Shown piece by piece: positions 28,746-38,802 of a stretch of DNA of 64,000 bases. A program made the translations under genes and the position numbers. Source of the DNA: Drosophila pseudoobscura (Eukaryota > Arthropoda > Insecta > Diptera > Drosophilidae); contig NC_046683.1 in the NCBI RefSeq assembly GCF_009870125.1, positions 18,981,001 through 19,045,000 on the forward strand. The letters are read 5' to 3'. Numbering within the stretch: the stretch's first letter is position 1; each line of letters opens with the position of its first letter. Below the pieces are notes generated by a model, which was not told the origin of the DNA, made no database searches, and worked only from the letters and a program-made list of their open reading frames with translations.

Positions 28746-29386
28746 CCTACGGTTTCGGCACGCAGCCGATTCATATTTTGTTTTTGTATTCTTTCTCTCG
28801 AGACACACCGACTCGACGCTGACCGGGCAGCAGTAATTTTGAAAACCCTCATGCAATATACGAATGTAATAAACTTTAATATTTATGTGCATATGTATGT
28901 ACATAAGATATTTTATAATTGAATTAGAAAATGTATGGGTATTGTCCATGAGAGTATTCAAGGTGCGACCGGCATCTAAATTTGTACTTTGCAGATTCCC
29001 GTCGGAAAGCGCGCGATTGACAATTGATTTGAAATATATGTAAAACCAATTCCATTTATATTTATGCATATTTATTTAAGTATATATATATATTTTATTA
29101 TATTGTATATTTAGATACATCATTGTTTTAGTTATAATAAACAAAAAAGTCGAGAACCGACGGCGTTTGTATAATTTGTATAATTTATAATCAACCTGCT
29201 TAAGATAAGGAAATAAATGTGCAATTATATTATTGTAATATTTTATATTTTGTGGTATAAATCAAACAAATAACAGCTTTTATTTTGTTTCCCGCGCCCT
29301 AGTGTACCATACCCCCACCCCCTGCCCATTCTTCACTTATTTTGTGGCGGTAGGTCAGTCCATCAAAAGACCCGAAACAAGAACCA
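28746..29386. other. A/T-rich spacer without supported genes
   Basis: Contains short ATG..stop frames on both strands and TATAT/ACATA microsatellite-like stretches. I see no conserved protein motif, tRNA-like fold or transposon end in it. Confidence 0.5.
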
Positions 29387-29960
29387 AACTCAAATTTCAG
29401 TTCTAGCGGCCAGCAATACTAAACACACACACGCAAAGTACGTGAGAATGCATGTGCACCCATACACTAAAACATGCTGGTGGCAAAACAGATCAGACCT
29501 GAGAGAGTTCAAAAAATCTGAAAAAACATACAATCACATATTTTTGTCGAAACATATTGCGTGTGTACTAACACATGCAAAGATGTTTTCTCTGCGCTCT
29601 CTCTCTCATGATGACGTCACTCTGGGGTATGGATAGCGCAAGACGGTGTGTGACACTTTCGTTGTATGAACTGGCACATCTACATATATTCTGTGTCGTT
29701 AGTGGTTATATGTACATATTTACATATGTATGCATGCATGTATTTTGCGTGGACGCAATACCCGAAGCTCCGCTGACGACCGCTGCCGCAGTGCAGCCAT
29801 TTTCTTTACTTGTGCGTTCTGTTTATGTATGTAGAAATAGCCTATGTATCCGTTATGCCTGCGATGACGTCAGTAGATAAGACGATTGCGCAGTCGCAGC
29901 TGCGCAGCAGCATGTCTACTGAGACTATGACGGATACAAAAGAGGTGTGTGCTTGATTTA
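29387..29960 (+). repeat. Dispersed promoter-bearing repeat R, copy 1
   Basis: Begins TTTCAGTTCTAGCGGCCAGC and continues through ACGCAAAGTACGTGAGAATG and ACTAACACATGCAAAGATGT. Two perfect TGACGTCA sites (29612-29619, 29865-29872) are present and about 200 bp between them is absent from copies 2 and 3. The end is GCGCAGTCGCAGCTGCGCAG and a degenerate GATACAAAAGAGG at the TATA position. It is diverged from the other copies, so probably the oldest. Confidence 0.75.
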
Positions 29961-30446
29961 CTTTGTTTCTTTTTTTCAAATATTCATCGGTCCTATTAAT
30001 TTACAGATCTCTTCATCGGGTTTAAATTAGTGATATAAATTTGAATGAAATAATTATTTTCATAAAATTTTTAAATTATTGTTATTATTAATGATTACAT
30101 TATTATTACAAAAACGATTATGAAACGAATAATTGATGTTATTTTAGTTGTTTATTACTGGTGCTTTCATAGCGCTATTATTATTTATAAGAACACAGGA
30201 AAAATATTTAACATACTAAAAATAGCTTATGCTTTCATAGCAGTCTTTGACATTTCATTGTAGATCAAAGATAACTATATTTCACAGAGAGTTTATCTAG
30301 AAACCAAGAAGGCACCAGATCCCCGACCCTCTGTTTTTCTTCCCTCGGAATCTTGGATAACGGCACAGGCTGTGGCACATTCGCACGGCAATCCGTGATC
30401 TTCTGCAGCTGACTACAAGCCAATGGCCACAAGCTATTAATCAGTC
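29961..30446. other. A/T-rich stretch, nothing recognised
   Basis: Homopolymer-rich A/T sequence with no open frame of note. A short stretch near 30290-30400 may be transposon-derived but matches nothing else in the window. Confidence 0.45.
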
Positions 30447-30565
30447 TAAGCGCGACGTCGGGCGCTGCGTAGCCACTGAAAATTATCTGATCTGATCCAG
30501 AGTCAGCAATCTGATAGATATGGTCATTATCTATGATTCTGCGATTTTAGTTTTTTTAAAATTAT
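30447..30565 (-). mobile_element. Helitron (DINE-1/ISY-like) internal fragment
   Basis: GCGACGTCGGGCGCTGCGTA through ATAGATATGGTCATTATCTATGATTCTGCG is the reverse complement of the inner 3' part of the full Helitron at 53007-54121 (about 53840-53970). Both termini are absent. Confidence 0.8.
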
Positions 30566-30587
30566 ATGCTGCTTAGCCTACTCCTGG

Positions 30588-30842
30588 TTTTTTGCACGAC
30601 ACTTCTTTTTAAACACTCTTTTCTTCATCCTTTGCATTGCCTTCCGCACAGTGTTTTCGGGGGGCTCATCGCCAGGCGGAATACATTCTGTAATTAATAT
30701 TTGTTTTAACTTATATGAACAATTTTTAAATCTCTAGAAGTGTAAATGGTATTTTACCTAGCAAAGCTGCAAAAAATTCTTTGTGGGTCCTAAGGGCCTT
30801 CTTCCCTTGGAAAGAGGGAGGCTCTTGGGATGACTTGAAGGA
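30588..30842 (-). pseudogene. DUF4806-like C-terminal exons downstream of the RING gene
   Basis: On the minus strand, a segment with QGKKALRTHKEFFAALL is followed by a GT..AG-bounded gap (about 30762-30698) and an exon with PPGDEPPENTVRKAMQRMKK that ends in a basic tail and stop (about 30590). The same two-part pattern (SSLKNCKEFYNVLE, then IPDEPADKIIRKAIHNIKN) occurs at 43797-44146. Such ends are typical of insect DUF4806 proteins, many transposon-linked. The upstream exons of this copy are replaced by the RING ORF. Family assignment is from memory of the motif. Confidence 0.55.
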
Positions 30843-30847
30843 CAGGT

Positions 30848-31579
30848 CTACATAGTAATAGATTTAAGCTGCCTCAGGGTCGAGCGCATCCTGCACACGG
30901 GACACTTGTGAAAGCGGCGTATGACAGTGCGAATGCATTGGCGGCAGAAAACGTGTCCGCATTTGGTGGCCACTGGATCTCGGCTCGATACGCTCTCGAA
31001 ACAAATGGGGCAATTGTAGGTTTCTTCCAAGGACTCGTTTGAGTCGGTGCGCTGGCGCTTCGGTCTCGACGGACCGCTGACTTCGGCATCCGATGCAGTG
31101 GGACCTGTGGTAGCGGTATTGGTGCTGGCGTGGCGGCGACGCCGACTGGTAGATGGGGCCCTAATCCTGTCTGTTGAGAGGGAGTTGGGAGTGCGCAAGC
31201 CAATCGCCGCCTCTGGAGCACGATTCGATGTTGAATCGGAGCGATTATTACGGGGCACCACCATTGGTATCCGGACTAGTATCTCAAGGTACGCAGACCT
31301 AATTCCCGAAACGATGCGATTTAGAATTCCTCCAGCAGTCACCATGGGGGGAGCAGCCCTTGAGCCCGAGTTCTCTCCATCGGATATGTTGCTGGAGACT
31401 GAAGCATTCGGGGTAGATTGCGAAGATTGTGTGCTGGTTCCGGTGCTAGAGCTAACCTGCAAATTCTCGCTGCTCATACTGTCTATATTAATATTTACAT
31501 TTAAATTGCGATGTCCAAAATCAAGGGTCACCGAAATAGAGCGTGGAGTGTCTGACACGCAATGGGTCGTAATGTGCAA
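30848..31579 (-). CDS. RNF4/degringolade-like RING finger protein, 243 aa
   Basis: The C-terminus has a C3HC4 RING (C190, C193, C207, H209, C212, C215, C226, C229) in YNCPICFESVSSRDPVATKC and GHVFCRQCI. This closely resembles the RING of RNF4-type SUMO-targeted ubiquitin ligases (Drosophila degringolade) and of the elfless-like testis paralogues. The N-terminal half is Ser/Thr-rich with hydrophobic patches (SVTLDF, EILVRIPMVV) that could be SUMO-interaction motifs, plus a basic SRRRRH and PKRQRTD segment. It has a single exon and an open frame. Start is the first ATG at 31579; an internal Met (MSSENLQ) is an alternative. It would attach ubiquitin to SUMOylated nuclear proteins if active. Expression is unproven. 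Confidence 0.7.
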   Translation of the reverse strand: MHITTHCVSDTPRSISVTLDFGHRNLNVNINIDSMSSENLQVSSSTGTSTQSSQSTPNASVSSNISDGENSGSRAAPPMVTAGGILNRIVSGIRSAYLEILVRIPMVVPRNNRSDSTSNRAPEAAIGLRTPNSLSTDRIRAPSTSRRRRHASTNTATTGPTASDAEVSGPSRPKRQRTDSNESLEETYNCPICFESVSSRDPVATKCGHVFCRQCIRTVIRRFHKCPVCRMRSTLRQLKSITM

Positions 31580-31649
31580 TGAAATCGGACTTATGGCACA
31601 ACTAACTGAATATCACCTCTGTGCTGGCGTTTTGATTTATAAAACGGAC

Positions 31650-31896
31650 AAACATCTATATTTTCCCCTTTCAAAATGCCTACTAAATCAAGTGCACATT
31701 CACGCGTTGGCCTATGCTTCATAGACCACTGCCTAAGTTTGTCATTTAATGACGATTCATTTGGCTGAGTTTTGCGATTCTCATAGATGAATTCCTCCTC
31801 TTCTATCAGAATTTCTTTTTCTTCCACGTTTTCTGCCACTTTTTCTGCCTCTTTCAGAGATATCTCTGAAAACGAAAGAAGCATACAAACACACAT
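31650..31896 (-). pseudogene. N-terminal exon of a DUF4806/transposase-linked protein
   Basis: The minus-strand frame has an acidic stretch (VAENVEEKEILIEEEEFIYE) and then LNDKLRQWSMKHRPTRECAL followed by DLVGILKGENIDV. The L-x-W-x-x-x-x-x-I/P-x-x-x-A-L-x-x-L-L pattern followed by I-D-V is the N-terminal helical module that usually precedes a PRTLLxTPR motif in insect transposon-related proteins. Here identity stops at GENIDV (about 31650) and the RING gene begins just downstream on the same strand. Confidence 0.5.
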
Positions 31897-32145
31897 TTTT
31901 GTCGAAACATATTGTGTGTGTGTGTACTAACACATGCAAAGATGTTCTCTCTGCTTTTGGCTCATGATGACGCGTCAGTACCCGAACGCCAGAGCCGAAG
32001 TCTTCTTTGACGCCGGTAAATAAGACGAATGCGCAGTCGCAGCGACGCAGCAGAATGGCTACTGCGACTCTGCAGCCTATAAAAGACGTGCGCTTAGCTC
32101 ATTTGGCGGCTTTTTTCTCAAATTTTTCCAACCTTCGGGTCTGCC
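31873..32145 (+). repeat. Dispersed promoter-bearing repeat R, copy 2
   Basis: Shares with copy 3 the order CGAAACATATTGTGTGTG, ACTAACACATGCAAAGATGT, TGACGCGTCA (31968-31977), AATGCGCAGTCGCAGCGACG, TATA box and AACCTTCGGGTC. It overlaps the first codons of the minus-strand exon at 31650-31896. Its 5' 100 bp (the CAGTTCTAGCGG part) are missing. Confidence 0.82.
32078..32085 (+). promoter_or_regulatory. TATA box in repeat R copy 2
   Basis: TATAAAAG sits in CAGCCTATAAAAGACGTGCG, 100 bp downstream of a CRE-like TGACGCGTCA. About 25-30 bp further is TTAGCTCATTTG, an initiator-like TCATTT. Copy 3 has the same arrangement (42796-42803). The direction is plus. Confidence 0.6.
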
Positions 32146-32640
32146 AGCATCATCGGCACACTTCCTGTGCCACACTCGGAGCACCAGTCTTCACTCTCAT
32201 GGCCTCGAGGCCAAACTATAGCCTCGACGCATGATTTGTGGGGTCCGGCATGCGCGCCTTGGACACCGTGTCGCACTTCATATTTGTCATGCGAGTTGCG
32301 GTGGAATGCCTCCTACGGCTTGCGGCTGCGGTCCCGCATCACAATCAATTCACTAATCAGGAGATTTGCCATGTCCTTGTTAACCGTTGAACCTTCCTTT
32401 TTATTCTCGTCAGCTTGTGCTGACGGTGTCCCTGGTGAGGATTCGTCTTGGACGCAAAGTCTATGCCAAATTCGGAGACGCTCAGGCTCAGCAAAGCCAA
32501 AAGGCTCCAAAGGCAAGACACGGGGAATGTCGGGAATCTGTGCGATGCCCTCACGCAATAAAACGATTTCCTCCTCGAGGATGAAAGCAAACGCTCCCAC
32601 ATACGACGAAAATCTTTTGCATCCAGATCATTATCATTAT
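32146..32640 (-). other. Unidentified transposon-derived segment
   Basis: Parts are shared with 42930-43025: GCGCCTTGGACACCGTGTCG and ATGCGAGTTGCGGTGGAATG. A minus-strand frame at 32313-32600 (GAFAFILEEEIVLLREGIAQ...) is open for 95 codons but shows no motif I know. The shared blocks lie straight after repeat R in both places, so R plus this segment are probably pieces of one element family. Confidence 0.4.
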
Positions 32641-32644
32641 CATT

Positions 32645-32902
32645 GATAATGACCATATCTATCAAATTGCTGAATCTGGATCAGTTCAGATCATTTTTAT
32701 AGCCAAAAGGAACAAATCAATTTGCAGTGGCTACGCAGCGCCCGACGTCACGCTCAGACTGATTTTCTGTCTCTCTCGCACGCACTCTTTGTCGTGTCGT
32801 TTAATATTAGCGGCGTCTGCCGGAGGAGAGCCATACTGACTAAGTATCGGGTATAAATGTAGAGTTGCGGTGTACGCAGCAACTCACAACGTTTCCCCTC
32901 GT
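32645..32902 (+). mobile_element. Helitron (DINE-1/ISY-like) 3' part
   Basis: GATAATGACCATATCTATCA through GCAACTCACAACGTTTCCCC and CTCGT matches the 3' 260 bp of the full element at 53007-54121, including the TCTGTCTCTCTCGCACGCAC stretch and the terminal hairpin-like GTATCGGGTATA. The 5' part is missing. Confidence 0.88.
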
Positions 32903-32993
32903 TAGTTTTTTTTTCGTGTTTATGTTTATTTATTCATGTTTTTCGCATCTTTTGGGATATGTTATTGTAAGAGACATGGATATGGATGTATCT

Positions 32994-33904
32994 ACAGTCA
33001 AGGAAAAAAGTCAACATACAACATACACAACAGCACCGATTTTTCAATATTTCGGGTTTTCGCAATGAAAAATAAAAAAAGTTGGTATGCCATTATTTAG
33101 GACACTTAAAGTTATTATTATTTCAGAAAAAAAAACTTAAACAAAAATTATGTATACTAAAGTTACAACGAAAAAATATAAAATGTTCACGGAAAAAAGT
33201 GTACCTCTATGCTTTTGTATTATAGTCTCAAAGTCATCTTAATATTAATACTTTTTATACTTTTAATATTTGGTTGGTCCACCATTGGCATCTATTACAG
33301 CCTGTAGTCGTCGGGGCATCGATGCCAGTAAATTTTCGGTTGTTGTGGGCGGAACTTCGGGCCAAACTCGAATGAGGGAGGTTTTGAGGCTTTCCCGACT
33401 GCTGATGTTATACTTCCGTACCAATCTTTCTAAAATGTCCCAAAGATGTTCGATTGGGTTAAGGTCTGGCGATTGGGGTGGTGAATGAAGCTGTCTTGGG
33501 GACAGCAACCAATCTCGCACAACATATGCGGTGTGCTTTGGATTGTTGTCCTGTTGGAAGATCCAACTGCTTCCCAGGCTCAATGTATCCACCGATGTTT
33601 CCAAATTTTCTTCCAATATCTTCTTATACTGGAAGCGATCCATATTCCCTTCCACAAACACCAAATGACCTACTCCAGGCGACGCCATAGCGCCCCAAAC
33701 CATTACACTACCACCTCCATGCTTGACGGTGGGTATCATGTTTATAGGGTCAAGAGCGGTGTTTGCCTTTCTCCAAACTCTGGAACGGCCATCACTTCCG
33801 AAAATGTTGTATTTACTTTCAACTGTAAATAAAACGCTTTTCCAAAAGTTTGAATCCTTATTTAAGTATATGTGTATGTAGTAGTTTATGTTGCTTGATG
33901 GCAA
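32994..33904 (-). mobile_element. Tc1/mariner element, truncated
   Basis: A terminal CAGTCAAGGAAAAAAGTCAA follows TA at 32992-32993, as expected for a Tc1 inverted repeat next to a TA target. The transposase 3' half follows on the minus strand. The right half, with the other inverted repeat and the N-terminal DNA-binding domain, is not seen before about 33905. Confidence 0.75.
33263..33904 (-). pseudogene. Tc1-type transposase, catalytic part, dead
   Basis: Contains FGSDGRSRVWRKANT, KHGGGSVMVWGAMAS, IFQQDNNPKHTAYVVRDWL with the second Asp, and SPDLNPIEHLWDILERL with the Glu of the DD34E triad. The first catalytic Asp, normally in (F/T)DES, is Val (FTVESKY, codon GTT near 33820). The helix-turn-helix domains are absent. 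The end is GGPTKY and stop. Confidence 0.85.
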
Positions 33905-34729
33905 CGAGTAACATTTATTTGATAAGTATGTTGGACTTAAAATTATAACAGCTCCAAGTTTTACATTAAGTATGTTTGTGAGTAATTATATGCGTGTACG
34001 TCTGATGCGTGGCTGAACTGACAACTGAGTGATCTCTCTCTCCCTCTTGCTATCGGCTCTCTCAGAGCCGATTACTGCTCTATCCCGACGACACGACGAA
34101 AACACGACCGCTTCGTGTCTCTATCTTTCCTTTGTTTCCTACATGTATATGTATATGTAAGTCTATTGAACATGAAAATGTTTCATTGCATTACCAGAAT
34201 TATTTGGTCCGATTATTTGGAGCCGTATTAGATATGTCTGAAAATATATACATATAAACGAAAGCAAAAGGTAAAGCCGAAGGAAAGGCACTCAACATGT
34301 TACCTGTTATTTGAGTATTTTCCATTTCCTCAAAATTAAAATTGTATTGGTAAGCCATATTTTTGAAAATCTAAAATTGATCTATTACATTAAAGTACAT
34401 GTGATTTCCACCATCTTCAAAATAAAATGTTTTTCCTGATATTTTTTCTATATAATGTTGCGATACGTTCGAGTCGAAATTTAGTCCGTTTGAAAAGAAA
34501 ATGCTCACAAATGTAGAGTTTATGGGAGAAGTAAAGTATGCTTCTAGACCAACTACTAGTTGGATATGTAATTTTTATTACAATTTCAATTTTTCAATTT
34601 TTCAATTTTTTTCAAATTTTTTATATATTGAATATTTATGTCCATCCTTTACGAAATAAAAAGAGTTGCGATTTGTTTCATCAAAATACCAATGGTTATA
34701 TGAAATTTTACCATTAGATCCGTTGAAAT
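33905..34729. other. A/T-rich region without supported genes
   Basis: No convincing coding frame. The minus-strand sequence next to 34730 may be the continuing C-terminus of the transposase fragment (a stretch reading TNRNSFYFVKDGHKYSIYK at about 34630-34690 is open in one frame) before it decays. Confidence 0.45.
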
Positions 34730-34960
34730 TTAAAGTTTTTTCTTTGAGTACATCTTTTGAAATTGCTCCAATGGGTAATTCGAATTTTTCACCATTTTTT
34801 TAAGATGGCCCAGAAAGTTTTCGAACGGAAAGGAGCTTATGGTCTGTAGGGAACCATTTTGAATAGTTTTTTTGCTTAAATGTGTTAAGCAATAAAAATT
34901 AAAAGTGAGCATTGCATTCATATAGAAAGACGGCACTTGACTTACAAAGTCATCCAGCAA
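34730..34960 (-). pseudogene. Fragment of an insect transposase-domain protein
   Basis: Minus-strand codons read DDFVSQVPSFYMNAMLTFNF, CLTHLSKKTIQNGSLQTISS, then FPFENFLGHLKKMVKNSNYP and LEQ. The N-x-H/x-L-x-H-L...S-x-F-P-F-E-N-x-L-G-x-L-K pattern is the C-terminal signature of a widespread but poorly named insect transposase family. No catalytic core is attached. Confidence 0.55.
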
Positions 34961-35035
34961 GCTGGATACAAGACAATTTTGCGTGACACAATACTATTTG
35001 TGTAGGAGAAGTCCTATCGCTAAGTTTAGTAGTAA

Positions 35036-35976
35036 ACGAGGGGGAACGTTGTGAGTTGCTGCGTACACCGCAACTCTACAGTTATACCCGATACTAAGTC
35101 AGTATGGCTCTCCTCCGGCAGACACTGCACAATATTGAACGACACGACAAAGGGTGCGTGCGAGAGAGACAGAAAGTCAGTCTGAGCGTGAAGTTGGGCG
35201 CTGCGTAGCCACTGCAAATTGATTTGTTGCTTTTGGCTACAAAAATGATCCGAACTTATCCAGATTTAGCAATCTGATAGATATGGTTATTATCTATGAT
35301 TCTGCGTTTTTAGTTTTCTCAAATCTGCAATATTGTGGATGCAACAGATTTTCGTCCTTTGTGGGGGCGGAAGGGGGTGGGGCGAAATTCTGAGATATAC
35401 GGTTTGTATTGAGATCTAACAGAAGTGCGGATACCAAATTTGGTTACTCTAGCGTTAATAGTCTCTGAGATTTGTGGATGCCCCAGATTTCGTCGTTTGC
35501 GGTGGCGGAAGGGGGTGTGGTGTGGTGAAATTTTGATGCGAAAAGGTCAATGTCCGATACCACAGGTGTGTGGATACCAAATTTGGTTGCTCTGGCTCTT
35601 ATAGGTTCTGAGATCCTTGAACTCATATTTTGCAATTGGCAAAACCGACCATGCAACCTGTGTGTTAGAGAGAGACAGAGCGAGAAAGAATAAAATTGTT
35701 TTCTTGATTCTGGCTATAAAAATTATACGATTATACTTGTAGCAGTGACATATCACAGAAGTCCGGATATAAAACGTCGTTGCTCTAGCTCTTATAATCT
35801 TTGAGCATTAGGCGCTGAAGGGGAAGGACAGACAGACAGGGCTCAATCGACTCGGCTATTGATGCTGATCAAGAATATATACACTCTATGGGGTCGGAAA
35901 CGATTCCTTCTTGACGTTACACCCATCCATTTTCACCAGAAATCAAATATAGCCCAATACTCATTTTGAGTATCGG
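35036..35976 (-). mobile_element. Helitron (DINE-1/ISY-like), nearly full, minus strand
   Basis: The plus strand begins ACGAGGGGGAACGTTGTGAG (reverse complement of the 3' end) and runs to CAATACTCATTTTGAGTATC at 35976. Its last few terminal bases (GGGTATA) are displaced to 38591 by a hAT insertion. Internal gaps make it about 170 bp shorter than the element at 53007-54121; the GTCTGTCC microsatellite region is reduced to a short GACAGACAGAC. Confidence 0.88.
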
Positions 35977-36280
35977 CCCGATTGCCCGAGTGAGTGTTGG
36001 GTAAACATTGCTCATTTTGGTGAACATGTTCACTTGTTCTTTTTTAGTAAGTGAGTCAACTCATTCATATTGCTCACTTGCTCTCTTAGATTGCTCAGTT
36101 ACTCACTTGTTCACTTGCTCAGTTGCTCACTTGCTCAGTTGTTCACTATTCATGCACAGAACTCTAAGCTCCACAGACTTTTACACAAATAAAATACGTT
36201 ACATTTCAATATTAATCAAAGATTTATAACTAAAAACAAAAAAAAATGTATATAACAAAAAAACAAACTTTTTAATTCCT

Positions 36281-36430
36281 TTCATAGGAATTCTTATACT
36301 AACGTAAAAATAAGGAGATCCTTTCATAGGAATTCTTATACTAACTTAAAAATAAGGAGATCCTTTCATAGGAATTCTTATACTAACTTAAAAAAAAGGA
36401 GATCCTTTCATAGGAATTCTCATACTTTAC
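36281..36430. repeat. 42-bp tandem repeat inside the hAT element
   Basis: Starts at 36281, 36323, 36365 and 36407 each begin TTCATAGGAATTCTTATACT. Three full units and a partial one. It lies between subterminal repeats and the transposase 3' end. Confidence 0.9.
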
Positions 36431-36519
36431 GTTTTCTTCATTTTAGCGCTATAAGAGAAAAAAATGTTAATCAAGCAAACAAGCAATCAAGTACAAATTA
36501 GGTTGTACTCACTTCCGAT

Positions 36520-38243
36520 TTACATGTTGTTATGCAAAAAAATTAAATTTTCAACGGTTGTTGACTTTAAAAGGGATCGCCTTTTACGTATGGTTTCGCC
36601 TGCACTTGAAAATATGCGCTCGCATGGCACTGAGGTGGCGACTAAACAGAGGCGCTTCAGCATATAGTTATAAAGTAGCGGGTATTGCCCTTTCCGCTGA
36701 TTCCACCATACCAATGGATCATCTTTTCGGCTGATGTACTCCTCAGCCAGGTACTTACCCATTTCTCTTATGGATGCTGCCGTATTGTTGGTGGGTTGGC
36801 TTACTTGCTGAAAAGTGGTGTCAAATTCAGCCCATATTGTGTCCTCTTCTTGTTTTTTGTTGCTTATAGCTTCTTGTGGAGGTTCAGGGAGTGACCGTAT
36901 CGTTTGAGCCAATTTTTTGTTGATATCCGCTACTGATTTTTTAAAGGCCTCCGCAGATTTAAATGCGCGTCCTTTGAACCTGGGATCCAGAACAGTGCTC
37001 TCCGCATACAAAATATTTGCCTCGATATCGTTAAACCTGCCGTCCATCTCGTTTATGATTTCATTGATTACTTCGGCAGCTAGGTTATTTTTAACTGTTG
37101 GATATATTTGAGCCATTTTTCTTTGAAGTAATCCAGTCAAAGCAATTATTTTTGACAATGTTACGTTTTTTTCAGCTAAAGAGATCTCTCTGTAACTTCA
37201 TAAAATGGCTTTAATACGGGAAGCACTCCATCAATGACATCCCAGTCTCCTGGTGACAAAATTAAATCTGTCCTTGTTGACAGAGCTGCCACGACTGCCT
37301 CCTTCAGGATAGACAGCCGTTCAAACATTTTGTACGTTGAGTTCCAACGTGCTGGCACATCCTGTGTTAGTTTGAGGTCAGCCAACTTAAGCAGCGCTTG
37401 CATATCTTTAAGCTTTTTTAAGCCTGATGAGCTGCGATGAAACTATTCGCTTATAGCTTTAGCTTTTCTGCGCACACTGCTCATTTTATATAGAGCTTTT
37501 TGGACAATTAGATTTAGGGTATGAGCAAAACACCGTATATGACTCCAATTGCCGGTTCTAATAGCAAGAGAAATGTTGTGTGCATTATCGGATGCTATTG
37601 CTGCGACTTTGTTTTTGAGATCCCATTCATTCACAATTTTTTCCAAAAAGCTGCACAGATTCGCAGCAGTGTGCGACGCTTCAAAGGCCTGACAAGCAAT
37701 TGTATAGGAGGTCAGCATCGTTGATTCCTCATCGGTAAAATGTACTGTGACAGCCAGATAACTTTCGTTGGTTATAGATGTCCAACCGTCTGTAGTTAAG
37801 CACACCGCTGTGGCCGCACGTAGTTCTTCTATTATCGTCCCAGTGTACTCGTCCCGAATTTTGGGAATCAAGGAGCTGGTTAATGTTTTCCTCGTCGGAA
37901 GCTTATAGTTTGGGGCGTGTGACACATCGTGAATAAATTTTTTAAATTCTGGTTCTTCAACCAAGCGCAAGGCGTGATGACCCTTGGCGATCATCCGTAC
38001 AAGTTGCAGATCAATCTGCTGTGCTTTGCTCGCTGGTACAGGCCTTTCAGCAAAGCTTGTTATTTTTGGTTGCGCACTTTGCACAACGATCGGGCCATCG
38101 GTGTTTTGCCGGATAACGGGCTCCATAGACGCCGGGTGCTTGCTCTTTAAATGGCGGCTTAAGTTGCTTTGAGATTTGCAACTCAAAATAGATTTGCAAT
38201 ACTTGCACTTGGCCAACTTCCTCGAAATGGTTCCAAATCTCAC
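36520..38243 (-). pseudogene. hAT transposase with BED finger, two breaks
   Basis: N-terminus has a BED-type zinc finger (CKYCKSILSCKSQSNLSRHL...H), then the hAT core (TDGWTSITNESYLAVTVHF, CFAHTLNLIVQKAL, DVPARWNSTYKMFERL) and the C-terminal dimerisation domain (WWNQRKGQYPLL, ATSVPCERIFSSAGETIRKR). A TAG stop interrupts at about 37443 (KAISE then FHRSSS) and a frameshift lies near 37170. Catalytic RNase H-like residues appear present. With only two breaks this is a fairly young pseudogene of a DNA transposase. Confidence 0.88.
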
Positions 38244-38590
38244 TATACTTCCGAATAAGCGACAGTGAATTTTTCAAAAGTGTAAACAGCTTTGCCCGTA
38301 ATATAAAAAGTGTGAAGTAAACGTAAATATGAGCAAAGCTGCCAGATCGCAAAATGCCCTTTGAGGAGCAAAATTGCGCAAAAAGTGAGTAGAGAACAAG
38401 TGAGTAAAAATGAACAAGTGAACAACAAAGAACAAGTGAGCAAAAAAGAACAAATGAACAACAAAGAACAAGTGAACAAAAAAGAACAAGTGAACAAAAA
38501 AGAACAACTTGGAAGGAGCATGTTCAGTTGCTCACTTAAGTGAACAACTCTTTTTTGTTCACTCACTCATGAGCAACACGATACTATCGG

Positions 38591-38802
38591 GTATAAAAAT
38601 ATGTTTTAATATACCTTAAATTGGCCACAAAAGAATTTAATTTTCTCCTTATATTTGTGTGTGGCAGCGTGCTATCTAAGTGATTTTTACTTCTGCAGAG
38701 CCATGTTTTTGTATCGGGTTTAGACTCCCAATACTGTCTGTACTTTTGTTTAAAATTTGCTCATTATTTTGTATAGCTTTTGTTAATGGCGGGAGTTCGC
38801 TA
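38591..38802. other. Helitron terminal scrap and unassigned sequence
   Basis: GTATAAAA at 38591 completes the Helitron tip. The following A/T-rich 200 bp has no motif. It ends with GGGAGTTCGCTA (38791-38802), the left copy of the target duplication for the next LINE. Confidence 0.5.

Larger units (their letters stand above)
35977..38582 (-). mobile_element. hAT-superfamily element inserted in Helitron tip
   Basis: The Helitron end GAGTATCGG|GTATA is split: AGTATCGG (35969-35976) lies left and ACTATCGG (38583-38590) right, an 8-bp target duplication with one mismatch, the size typical for hAT. Both ends carry dense subterminal repeats of CACTTGTTC/GAACAAGTG (36020-36150 and 38385-38580) and imperfect GAGTGAGTG-containing termini. 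Such repeats are likely transposase-binding sites. Confidence 0.8.
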
